Assembly (NCBI RefSeq): GCF_007859615.1
Contig: NZ_CP042295.1
Span: 744,001 to 808,000 of the forward strand
Length of the DNA stretch: 64,000 nt
Direction of reading: 5' to 3'
Source of the DNA: Mycoplasma anserisalpingitidis
Lineage (GTDB): Bacteria; Bacillota_I; Bacilli_A; Mycoplasmatales; Metamycoplasmataceae
The position numbers were made by a program, and so were the translations under genes. Below, piece by piece: positions 8,919 to 18,000 of the stretch (its first letter is position 1; every line of letters begins with the position of its first letter). The notes under the pieces were generated by a model, which was given only the letters and a program-made list of their open reading frames with translations, was not told the DNA's origin and made no database searches.

Positions 8919-10387
8919 TGAAAAAAGAGAAAACAAAAAACTCAAAAGTCACAAATCTTCTTAAATCTATCGAACGTATTTTTATGCCGATTATGGCTAA
9001 AATTGGTGAAAACAGATATATAAATGCCATCAGAAATGGTATGATCTCAATCATTCCTATTCTATTAATTGGTTCAACATTTATGATCATCTTTTTCTTC
9101 CCTATCGGTGCAAGTGAAACTTTAGGACAAAATGTCTTAATGCAAGCAAATGGAGGTAAATGAGCCTACTTACTTATGCTTCCATACCGTCTAACATACC
9201 CAATGCTAGGACTTTTTGCAGTTATAGGTATTTCACGTTCGCTAGCTAAAACCTATAAACTAGATGAACATCAAGCAATTTTAATGACTTTAATTGCATA
9301 TCTTATCAGTATAACAGGTCCAACATACAAAAGTATTGGAAACCCAAGTTTTACCACAGGTTCATTCGGTAGTGCAACTGTTTTTGGTGGAATTTTAGTT
9401 TCAATCTTTTCAGTTGAAATTTTCAGAATTTGTACAAAATACAATATTATGATTAGACTTCCAAAAAGCGTTCCAGCAGTTGTTGCAAAACCATTCAACG
9501 CTTTAATTCCTATGTTACTTGTTATGATTCCTTGTTTATTTGTATTTAACTACTTGGAATTTAACATTCACTCATATGCTAATTATATTCTTGCTCCTTT
9601 ACAAGGATTATTTGCAGGAAATAACTATTTAGGATTTGTATTAGTTGTATTATTAATTATGATCCTTTGAATCGCAGGAATTCATGGTGTATCAGTTGTT
9701 GGTGCACTTGCTAGACCATTCTGATTAGTTGCGATTGCTGAAAACACTCAATTACTTGAAAGTTTAAAAGTTACACAATTATTTGCTAAAGATGGTGGAA
9801 CTATAATTACTGAACCATTCTTCCAATGATTCGTATGAATCGGTGGAGCTGGTGCTACATTCGGATTAGTTTTAGTAATGCTTCTTTTTGCAAAATCTAA
9901 ATACATTAGAGCTATTACATATCCATCAATTATCCCAGGTTTATGTAATATTAACGAACCAATTATCTTTGGTTACCCATTAGTTCTTAATCCATACTTA
10001 GCTCTTCCAGCTATTCTTTCTCCTATTGTTCTTGGAACAATTACATTTATCTGTATGTCACTTAATATCATTCCAGTTGCTACTCAAACTGCTGGTTGAA
10101 CACTTCCTACACCAGTTGGAGCTCTTCTTTCAACAGGTCTTAGTTGACAAGCTTGTTTATTTACATTTGTATTAATGTTTATTAGTGCTTTAGTTTGATT
10201 CCCATTCGCTAAAGCATATGACAGAAAAATGGTTAGAGAAGAAATTGAACAAGAAACTCAAGAAAGAATCGAACAAGCTAAAAAAGATAAAGTTGAATAT
10301 AATGAAGAATTAATTCGTGAACAAGTAAGAAAAGAAATTAATTCAAGAAGTATATTTAAGAGAAAAAATAAAGTAAAATCTGCATAA
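8918..10387 (+). CDS. PTS EIIC, lactose/cellobiose family permease
   Basis: A 489-aa membrane permease with about ten hydrophobic segments. Family motifs include the GIHGVSVVG-like segment (WIAGIHGVSVVGA), FFQWFVWIGGAGATFG and PGLCNINEPIIFGYPLVLNP; the Asn-Glu-Pro-Ile segment is a substrate/phosphate-site hallmark of EIIC-Lac. A charged, coiled C-terminal tail (about residues 440-489) is longer than usual. The operon context suggests an amino-sugar disaccharide such as MurNAc-GlcNAc as substrate. Known MurNAc permeases (MurP) belong to a different, glucose-type EIIBC family, so the substrate is inferred. Many TGA codons are read as Trp. Confidence 0.9.
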
Positions 10388-10734
10388 TGAGCGAATTTTG
10401 ACTAACTATAACCTTAATGCTAACTGCTGTTATTGGTTACTTTATAGGTTTTTACACTTGAGAATTAAAATGAATTAAAAAAATATCTTCTTGAATTATA
10501 GTTCCACTTCCATTTATTGTTCTACTACTAATTGCAACACCTATGGTGATTGAAAACATTAATGGTGAAATAATTTTATACAGTGCTGGTTATCCAACAT
10601 GCTTACTTATGGGTTTTAGTGTATGTATTTTTCTAAATCGTTGAGATATTTGAAGAAAATTACGTATTGATAAAGCTAAAAAGGCTGCTGGTTGAACTAA
10701 GTACGACACAAAAGAAAAGAAAGGTAAAAAATAA
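10387..10734 (+). CDS. Small Trp-rich three-helix membrane protein
   Basis: A 115-aa protein with eight TGA tryptophan codons. It starts at the ATG overlapping the EIIC stop and ends in a TAATG overlap with mupG. About three hydrophobic helices (residues ~3-22, ~34-52, ~67-86) are followed by a basic tail ending KKGKK. No family is recognised. Its tight coupling on both sides indicates a role in the same process, perhaps as a small partner of the PTS permease. Confidence 0.75.
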
Positions 10735-11825
10735 TGCTTGGAATTTCAATTTACCCTGAAAAACAAGACAAAAATGAGATATTCAATTACCTTGAATTAG
10801 CTCACAAATACGGTTTTAAGAGAATTTTCTCTTGTCTTCTTTCTGCTACAACTAATAAAGATGAAACAATCAAAATCTTCAGTGAAATAAATGAATATGC
10901 GCACAAACTTGGTTTTACAATAATCTTAGATGTAAATCCAAGAGTATTTGATCAATTTGGTGCTTCATATGATGATTTAACATTCTTTAGTGAACTTAAA
11001 GCTGATGGAATTCGTTTAGACATGGGTTTTGATGGTAAAAAAGAAGCTGATATGACTTTTAATCCACAAAACTTAATGATAGAAATTAATATTTCCAATG
11101 ACAATAAATACTTTGATAACATCCTTTCATACAATCCAAATAAAGAAAAGTTAATTGCATCACATAATTTCTATCCACAAGCCTACACGGGACTTTCTCT
11201 TGATTTTTTCAAAAGAATAACTCAAAAATTTAAAGATAATAATATAAAAACTGCAGCATTTATAACTTCGCATTCAGCTAAAGTTGGGCCATGAGTATTA
11301 TCACATGGGTTAGTTTCACTTGAAATATTAAGAAATATGAGAATTGATTCTCAATATAAGTTCTATAGAGCTACAGGTTTAATCGATGATACGATCATTG
11401 GGAACTCTTTTGCATCTGAAGAAGAATTAAAACTTTTATCAAAAGTAGATCAAAATCCAATTATTAGTTTTAGATTAGAAAAAGATTCAATTAAAAATAA
11501 CACTGAAATAGAAAATACTATTTTATTTGATAATCCACACTTTAGACGTGGTGACACTAATGATTACAGTGTTAGATCAACTCAATCAAGAGTAAAATAT
11601 AAATCTGAAGATTTTACTGCTCACAACACTCCTGAGATTCTTAGAAAAGGTGACGTTGTCATCTGTAATAATAATTATGGTCAATATAAAGGTGAATTAC
11701 AAATCATTTTGCAAGAACAAAAAAATATTGACTACGGTAAAAGTGTAGTTGGTAGAATAGTAGAAGAAGAAATAATTCTTTTGGATTATCTTAAACCACT
11801 TGAAAGGTTTACTTTTGAAAAATAA
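10734..11825 (+). CDS. mupG: 6-phospho-N-acetylmuramidase MupG (DUF871 family)
   Basis: A 363-aa protein of the DUF871/MupG family. MupG hydrolyses MurNAc-6-phosphate-GlcNAc, the disaccharide delivered by a PTS, to MurNAc-6-phosphate and GlcNAc. Family features: N-terminal GISIYPE start of a TIM barrel, FSCLLSATTN, LKADGIRLDMGFDG, HNFYPQAYTGLSLDFF, and the C-terminal cyclophilin-like domain (about residues 240-363). It stands between the PTS genes and anmK in one transcription unit, as mupG-murQ-murP-murR do in staphylococci. The gene is intact when TGA is read as Trp. Confidence 0.88.
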
Positions 11826-12939
11826 TATTCAAGCAATTGGTTTAATGTGCGGTACAAGTGTTGACGCACTTGATATTGCTCATGTTCAAATTAAGGAAAA
11901 TACAAAGATAAAAATGAATCTACTTAATTTTAAAATGGTTCCAATTCCTGCTGAATTAAAAGCAAAAATTATGAAATCATTTGAAGAAAATATTACTAGT
12001 AGATTTCTTTGTTCATTAAACTTTGAAATTGCAAACTTTTATGCAGAGCAAGTCAATAAATTTATTACCGAAAATAACTTAAATAAAGATGATATTAAAT
12101 TTATTGCAAGTCATGGACAAACAATTTATCATTTAATTGATGCAAGTAATTCTGAAGCTAAATCAACTTTACAACTTGGTGACATAAGTGTCATTGCTAA
12201 AAAAACTCAAATTACTACAATAGGTGATTTTCGTCCAGCAGATATGGCTGTTGGTGGTCAGGGTGCTCCTCTAGTACCTAAACTAGATCAAATCTTATAT
12301 AAAGATAAAAATAAAGTTAGATTATTTCAAAATATCGGCGGAATGAGTAATGTTTCAGTAATTGGTGAAAAAGAACTGGCTTTTGATAATGGTCCAGGTA
12401 ATGTTTTGATTGATAAATGTATGAAACATTTTTACAATTTAGACTATGATAAAGATGCAAAAGTTGCCCTTAGTGGTAAAGTTAATAATGAACTACTTGA
12501 ATATCTTAAAAACGATCCTTATTATGAACAAAAACCACCGAAATCAACTGGTAGAGAAAAATATAGTGATTCATATTTTAATACTTTAATAAACAAATTT
12601 AATTATATTTCTCCTAATGACATTACTACAACAATAACTTTTTTCACAGCATATATAATTGCTGAATCGTATAAGAAATTTATTATTGAAGAAAATAAAA
12701 AATATGAAGTTTACGTTTGTGGTGGTGGAGCTAATAATCCATTTATAGTTCGAAGTTTACAAAAACTATTAAAACCAATAAAAGTATATGACTTTGGAAA
12801 ACTGGGTATTACCAGTGATTCTAAAGAAGCTGCTCAATTTGCACTATTAGGTTATTTAACTTATACAAAAAGAAACGGTAATCTAAAAAGTTCAACAGGA
12901 GCATATAAAGAGGTTATTTTAGGAAAAATAGCTTATTAA
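11815..12939 (+). CDS. anmK: Anhydro-N-acetylmuramic acid kinase AnmK
   Basis: AnmK (374 aa) opens and phosphorylates 1,6-anhydro-MurNAc to MurNAc-6-phosphate, the substrate of MurQ. Visible family motifs: GLMCGTSVDALD at the N-terminus (usual GTSxDGxD, with Ala for Gly), ASHGQTIYH, TIGDFRPADMAVGGQGAPLVP, FQNIGGMSNVSVI, AFDNGPGN and YVCGGGANNPF. The TTG start is chosen because a GAAAGG ribosome site lies 7 bases before it; an in-frame TTG at 11800 has none. It overlaps mupG by 11 bases and ends the operon. Its presence shows that products of lytic transglycosylases can also be used. Confidence 0.92.
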   Translation: MKNNIQAIGLMCGTSVDALDIAHVQIKENTKIKMNLLNFKMVPIPAELKAKIMKSFEENITSRFLCSLNFEIANFYAEQVNKFITENNLNKDDIKFIASHGQTIYHLIDASNSEAKSTLQLGDISVIAKKTQITTIGDFRPADMAVGGQGAPLVPKLDQILYKDKNKVRLFQNIGGMSNVSVIGEKELAFDNGPGNVLIDKCMKHFYNLDYDKDAKVALSGKVNNELLEYLKNDPYYEQKPPKSTGREKYSDSYFNTLINKFNYISPNDITTTITFFTAYIIAESYKKFIIEENKKYEVYVCGGGANNPFIVRSLQKLLKPIKVYDFGKLGITSDSKEAAQFALLGYLTYTKRNGNLKSSTGAYKEVILGKIAY

Positions 12940-12945
12940 TTCAAT

Positions 12946-12972
12946 ACCGACATTTATTTGTCGGTTTTTTGT
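12946..12972 (+). terminator. Terminator of the peptidoglycan salvage operon
   Basis: ACCGACA and TGTCGGT form a 7-bp GC-containing stem with a short AT loop, followed by TTTTTT. It lies directly after the anmK stop. Confidence 0.85.
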
Positions 12973-12985
12973 TTTAAAAAATAAA

Positions 12986-13007
12986 AGTTGGAGTTAATCC
13001 AACTTTG
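12986..13007. repeat. Left copy of the 22-bp target-site duplication of the IS element
   Basis: The 22 bases (AGTTGGAGTTAATC to CAACTTTG) are identical to those at 14598-14619 and contain the stem AGTTGGA/TCCAACT. On the minus strand this copy is followed by TTTTATTTTTT, so it looks like the original terminator of the leftward gene at 14634-14960. Confidence 0.9.
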
Positions 13008-13077
13008 CCTTTTTTAAACCTTGAAGTGCAAACGCTTCTCTTAACAATATTTTACAGTAAAATTGGTAGATTTTTTG

Positions 13078-13250
13078 AGAAAAGAAGCCCCGCGGCGCTT
13101 GAGCGGATCAGTCCGTTAGGACGTTTCCCTATAAATTTTTAAAAAGAAAAGCCAGAGCGGCGACTGAGCGTAGAGAAAAAGAACCATATTAGAAGTGTGG
13201 TTTAATAACAGAAAAAATCAAAAGCCTCTCCACGGCGTTTGAGTGGAAAG
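13078..13250. repeat. Three hairpins sharing a GGCG-NN-TGA loop in the non-coding end of the IS
   Basis: CCGC-GGCGCTTGA-GCGG (13090-13106) and CCAC-GGCGTTTGA-GTGG (13230-13246) have the same 9-base loop pattern and compensatory stem changes. A weaker third copy around GGCGACTGA (13159-13167) sits between them. Each is preceded by an AAAGCC/AAGCC box. On the minus strand each stem is followed by a T-rich run (CTTTTGATTTTTT, CTTTTCTTTTT, CTTCTTTTC). The stretch is clearly more GC-rich than its surroundings. It could be serial terminators or a structured RNA. Confidence 0.5.
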
Positions 13251-13302
13251 TTTATCAACAAAATATTATGTAAAACGTATTGTGGTTGAAATTGGGATAT
13301 AT

Positions 13303-13328
13303 GTGGTCAAAGACCACATTTTATTATT
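13303..13328. terminator. Hairpin terminator at the 3' end of the IS transposase
   Basis: ATGTGGTC-AAA-GACCACAT is a perfect 8-bp stem. The T-rich run (TTTTATTATT) follows on the plus strand, so it would stop rightward transcription entering the transposase antisense. It lies immediately after the leftward transposase stop. Confidence 0.6.
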
Positions 13329-14334
13329 CAAGATTAGGTAAAAGATCTAGTAAAATCATTTCTATATTTAACTCTTGTTCAGCCATTTCTCTAGAAGATT
13401 TAAAACCAAAAATTTTTCTTGGCATATTGTTTATTTCATCTTGAAGTTCTTGAACTTCTTCATCAGTTAATTCTGTAAAATCAAATCCTTTTTTGAATTT
13501 TCTACGAATTAGTCCATTAAAATGTTCATTTGAACCTCTTTGAAATGAACAATATGGTTGTGCTTTATAAATTAATAAGTCATTTTTATAGGCTACTAAT
13601 CCTAAGGCTTGAAATTCAAATCCATTATCTGAAGTTATTGATAAAAATGGAAATGGATAATCCTTAATTATTTCATTCAGCACCTTGTTTATCTCAAATC
13701 AAAATTTGCTAGTGACCTTTTTTATAATGGTAAAACGTGTTTTTCTCTCTGTTAAAGTTAGTAAGTTGTGATACCCTTTTCCCTTTCTTCCAATAACTAA
13801 GTCAATTTCTCAATGACCCCATTTTTCTCTAGTTTCTATACTTTTAGGCCGCATAGGTATAGGGAAAACAAACTTGTTACCATGCGTTAATCTAATCTTA
13901 TAATCAGTCTTTCTTTTACCATTCTTAACATACCCTTTTCTTAAACGGTTTTTCATTTTCAGGACTCAAATATTTAATTTAATTCATTTGTAAAGAGTTC
14001 TAATAGAATAACCTTTTTTACCTGTTTTTTCCTGATAAAGTTTAAGAGTAGCTTCAACGCCATGATAATTTTTTTCATAGTGTTCAGTAAAGAAATCATT
14101 AAATTCTTTGTTTGCAAAAGCATTATGATTCCTTGAATAGCATTTTCGAATTTTTGTTTTTTTATTAGCATATGCAGCATCATATTCACCGTAGATATTC
14201 GAATTTCGTTTAACTTCTCTAGAGATTGTACTTACAGATCTTCTTAACATTTCTGCAATTTCTTTTAATGTTTTGAAACCATAGTTGATTTGAATAATTA
14301 ATCTCTCTTCTGGTTTTAATTGTGTATAATTCAT
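13324..14334 (-). CDS. IS30-family transposase
   Basis: A 336-aa DDE transposase. An N-terminal helix-turn-helix (LKEIAEMLRRSVSTISREVKRN) precedes a catalytic core with HWEIDLVIG (first Asp), SITSDNGFEF (second Asp) and RGSNEHFNGLIRRKF (Glu). These are the standard IS30 signatures. Length and frame are normal once TGA is read as Trp, so the protein may be active. The start ATG follows GAGGTC. A decayed copy of this gene's first codons lies near 49255, so the family has moved in this genome before. Confidence 0.93.
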
Positions 14335-14343
14335 ATGACCTCA

Positions 14344-14597
14344 TTTCAAATTTAAGGGTTAAAAGAGAAACATTGTTTAGTTTTGGTTAGTTTCTCTTTT
14401 TTTATTTTAAACTAATTTAAACTAAAAAGTACAAACACAAACATGTTTGCACTTGAAAGTATAATCAAGGTTTCAAATTTAAGGGTTAAAAGAGAAACAT
14501 TGTTTAGTTTTGGTTAGTTTCTCTTTTTTTATTTTAAACTAATTTAAACTAAAAAGTACAAACACAAACATGTTTGCACTTGAAAGTATAATCAAGG
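14344..14597. repeat. Two perfect tandem copies of a 127-bp IS terminal segment
   Basis: The 127 bases starting TTTCAAATTTAAGGG and ending ATAATCAAGG occur at 14344-14470 and again at 14471-14597 with no difference visible. Each copy holds the right inverted repeat and a stem AGAGAAAC/GTTTCTCT followed by a T-run, so the terminal inverted repeat is duplicated too. Confidence 0.93.
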
Positions 14598-14619
14598 AGT
14601 TGGAGTTAATCCAACTTTG
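14598..14619. repeat. Right copy of the 22-bp target-site duplication of the IS element
   Basis: Identical to the left copy at 12986-13007. It lies 14 bases after the stop of the leftward gene at 14634-14960 and keeps a terminator-like stem for that gene despite the insertion. Confidence 0.9.
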
Positions 14620-14633
14620 TTCTTTTAATACTA

Positions 14634-14960
14634 TTATTCGGTAATTTGTGCTTGTTGATTTGCATTATCATCTTTTAATAATGATGAAATTTTAACAAGT
14701 AAAATAATTAATCCAATGATTCCAACAATACCAATGAAAATTCCGATAATAATTAAAATCATAGATGTTTTGTCAATTTTACTTGATTTAACTGCTGCTA
14801 CAATCATTAAAATGAAATTAATAAAACCAAAAATATATTTAGCAAGTCAAATGACTGGTAAAATTCATCCTAAAATAAAAAACAAGAATGAAATAGCTGA
14901 TATTGCTAGAATAACAATAGCTATTGTTCTAGTTGATTTAAGTTCGTTTTTATTTAACAT
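14634..14960 (-). CDS. Small membrane protein, 108 aa
   Basis: An open frame with a strong ribosome site (AAAGGAG) 6 bases before the ATG. The protein has three hydrophobic helices (about residues 13-34, 37-51 and 59-83). It ends in a short polar tail, LLKDDNANQQAQITE. No family is recognised. The promoter box TATAAT lies at 14986-14991 on the reverse strand, in the gap after polC, so it is a separate unit. Its terminator hairpin was the target of the neighbouring IS. Confidence 0.75.
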
Positions 14961-15046
14961 TGTTTCTCCTTTAATTTACTTAAATATTATACTAAAAATA
15001 TTTACTAATTCTGTTTTTAGGTCTTTTCTCAAACTTTCAATAATTT

Positions 15047-18000
15047 TTAGAATAATCTCATTTGATCAGTCTCATCCAACTCTTCAAAAACACCTAATTC
15101 ATGCATATCTTTAAATTGAGTTTGGTTAATTGATGTACGTTTCTTAAAGTCTTCTATTGAAAGGAATGGACGTTCTTCTCTAGCAGTAATTATTGTATGA
15201 GCAGCATTATATCCAAGACCATCAATAACACTAAAAGGTGGTATTAATGCTTTATTTGCTTTATCGACAACTCATTCAACTTCAAGTGATTTATAAATAT
15301 TAATATTGCTTATTTTATAACCCCTACAATACATTTCTCTTGCTAATTCAAGAGTAGGAATTAAATTTTGTTCTTTTGTACTTCTATCTTTTTTGTCTTT
15401 AGAATTAATTTCGGTTATTTTATTGTTAATTTTATTAGCATTATAGTCATTCATCATTGTTACTAAATCAAATGCTTCACAGCGAGTAGTGAAGAAAGTT
15501 GCGTAAAATTCTAATGGATAATAAACCTTAAACCAAGCAATTCTTCAAGCCATTAAGACATAAGCAGTGGCATGAGCTTTAGGGAACATATACTCAATTT
15601 TCTTCATACTTTCGATGTATCAAGTTTCTACATTTTTAGCAAGCAATTCTTTTTCTTGTTCAGCTGTTATGCTTTTACCTTTACGAACTTGTTCCATAAC
15701 TTTGAATGATAATGATGGTTCTACACCTTTCCCCATTAAATAAATCATGATGTCATCTCTACAACAAATAACATCTTTAAGAGTTAAACCTTCATTAACA
15801 ATTAAGTCATGAGCATTATTTAATCACACGTTAGTTCCATGACTTAGTCCTGAAAGCGATACTAAATCAGCAAAACTATTTGGATTAGCTTTACTTAACA
15901 TCTGTCTAACAAAACCTGTACCAAATTCAGGAATTCCTAAAGCTCCAGTTGTTTCTCCACCAATATCTTCAGGTTTTATACCTAAAGAATTTGTGTTTGA
16001 GAAAATAGCAATTACTTTTTCATCTTTAACTGGAATGTCTTTTTTAACATTTAATCCTGTTAATTTTTCTAACATTTTGATAGCCATTGGGTCAACGTGA
16101 CCTAGAATATCCAATTTTAAAACGTTGTCATGAATAGCGCGGTATTCAAAGTGAGTTGTTTTTCATGTGCTACTCATATCATTAGCAGGATAGTTTACTG
16201 GAGTAAAATCTTCAACAGAAAATTCTTTAGGAATAATGATAATTCCACCAGGGTGTTGACCAGTAGTCTTTTTTACCCCTTCAAGTTTTTTTGAAAGAAA
16301 CTCTATGAACAATGGCGAATAATTTAATCCTTGTTCTTCGTTAACTGCTTTAATATAACCATATGCGGTTTTTTCGGCAATTGTTGATATTGTTCCAGCT
16401 CTAAAAGTATGACCATCTCCAAAAAGTCGTTTAACTTCATCATGGATTACCGGTTGATAATCACCAGAGAAGTTAAGGTCAATATCCGGAACTTTATCTG
16501 CATTGAATCCCAAGAAAGTTTCAAATGGTATTGATTGTCCATCTCTCTTCATTAATTTATTACAATTTGGACAATTTTTTTCCTCTAAGTCAAAACCAGA
16601 AGTTATTCCTGGTGTTTTCGCTAGTTCAAAATGTTTACAAATTTCACAAATATAGTGTGGCTCTAATGGATTAATTTCAGTGATTCCACTTAAAGTAGCG
16701 ACTAATGAAGAACCAACAGAACCACGTGAACCTACTAAATATCCATTATCAAGTGATTTTTTAACCAAAATATGAGAAATTCAGTAAACAACGTCAAAAC
16801 CATATTTTAAAATAGGTTCAATTTCTTTCTTAATTCTTTCTTCAACTATTTCAGGTAATTTTTCACCATAAATTTCATGAGCAGTTTTATAAACTAATTC
16901 AGGTAATTTTGTAGTAGAATCATCAAACTTAGGTGTGTATAGATCCTTTTTAATAACTTCAATTTCTTCGACTAAATCAGCTATTTTATTTGTGTTATCT
17001 ATAACAATTTCCTCAATTAATTTTATGTCATTAAGAAATCTAAATTCTTGAATCATTTCATCGGTTGTTAAAAAGTCATTATAAGGCAATTGAAGTTTAA
17101 CTTCTTTATCATAATTATATAAATAGTGAGCTACACCACCAATACCTTTAGAATTAACTAAAATTGAATAAACTGATAAATCTTTCTTAGATTCGTATCT
17201 AACATCTCCGATTGCAACTGGAATTTTATTTTTCTCTTTTGATCTTAAAATAAGATATTTTAGTAATTCTTCTATCTCTTTTTCACTAAATTCACCATAT
17301 TTTACCTTGTGTCTAAAATTTTGTGGAGCAGGAATTTCAATGTAATCAAAATAGTTCATGTAATAATCTATTTTGTCTTTTGAAGAATATAGAAGTGAAT
17401 CAATTAAATCACCTTGAATTCCTGACGAACCAATTAATAAATTATTACTCTTAGGTAAATCTTCATAAAATAATTTGGGTTCCTTATAAAAATTATCAGT
17501 TAGAGCAAAGGTAACTAACTCAAATAATTCTTTTAATCCTTGTTGATTTAGTGCCAAAACAGTAATATTTGCTGCTCTAGTTTTATCATATAAGGAATTA
17601 TCTTTATACTCATATAATTCTCTAAAATTTGTTATTTTTAAGTCTTGAAGTTTTTGAAATGATCCTCTTCATGCATTAGCTAAAACTTCTGCATCATAAT
17701 CAGCACGGTGAGCTACATCTCTTGAATATTCAACTTCTAAATATGCACAGTAATTTTCAAGTCTGTGTTTAGATTTGTCTGGAAAAAGTAATCTTGAAAT
17801 TATCAATGAGTCAATAAATGTAGTATTTGGAAGTTCAATATTATATTGCTTTAATTTCTCAAAAATAAAATTATAGTCAAATTGAGCATTGTGAGCTACT
17901 GCTACTTTATTATCAAGAATATTTCTTATTTTAAGTAGTCCATCAATTTGTTCGAGACCTTGTTTTTCAAGCATCTCATCACTTATTTTTGTTAGTTCTT

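Larger units (their letters stand above)
13008..14597 (-). mobile_element. IS30-family insertion sequence (IS1630-like), complete
   Basis: The element is bounded by 26-bp imperfect inverted repeats (13008-13033 and 14572-14597, 21 of 26 matching, both containing the AAGTGCAAAC core) and flanked by a perfect 22-bp direct repeat of a hairpin. It carries one intact DDE transposase. The right terminal 127 bp are present twice in tandem, so the basic element would be 1463 bp. A long target duplication of an inverted repeat is the known habit of IS1630 from Mycoplasma fermentans. The left 300 bases are non-coding and hold three related hairpins. Confidence 0.88.

Noticed and set aside
13078..13250. 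CRISPR array
   Set aside because: Only three imperfect units, unequal spacing, no identical repeats and no cas genes; they lie inside an IS element.
14716..15114. A 132-codon plus-strand frame
   Set aside because: It lies antisense to the 108-aa membrane gene, which has a promoter and an AAAGGAG site, and to the end of polC; it has no ribosome site.
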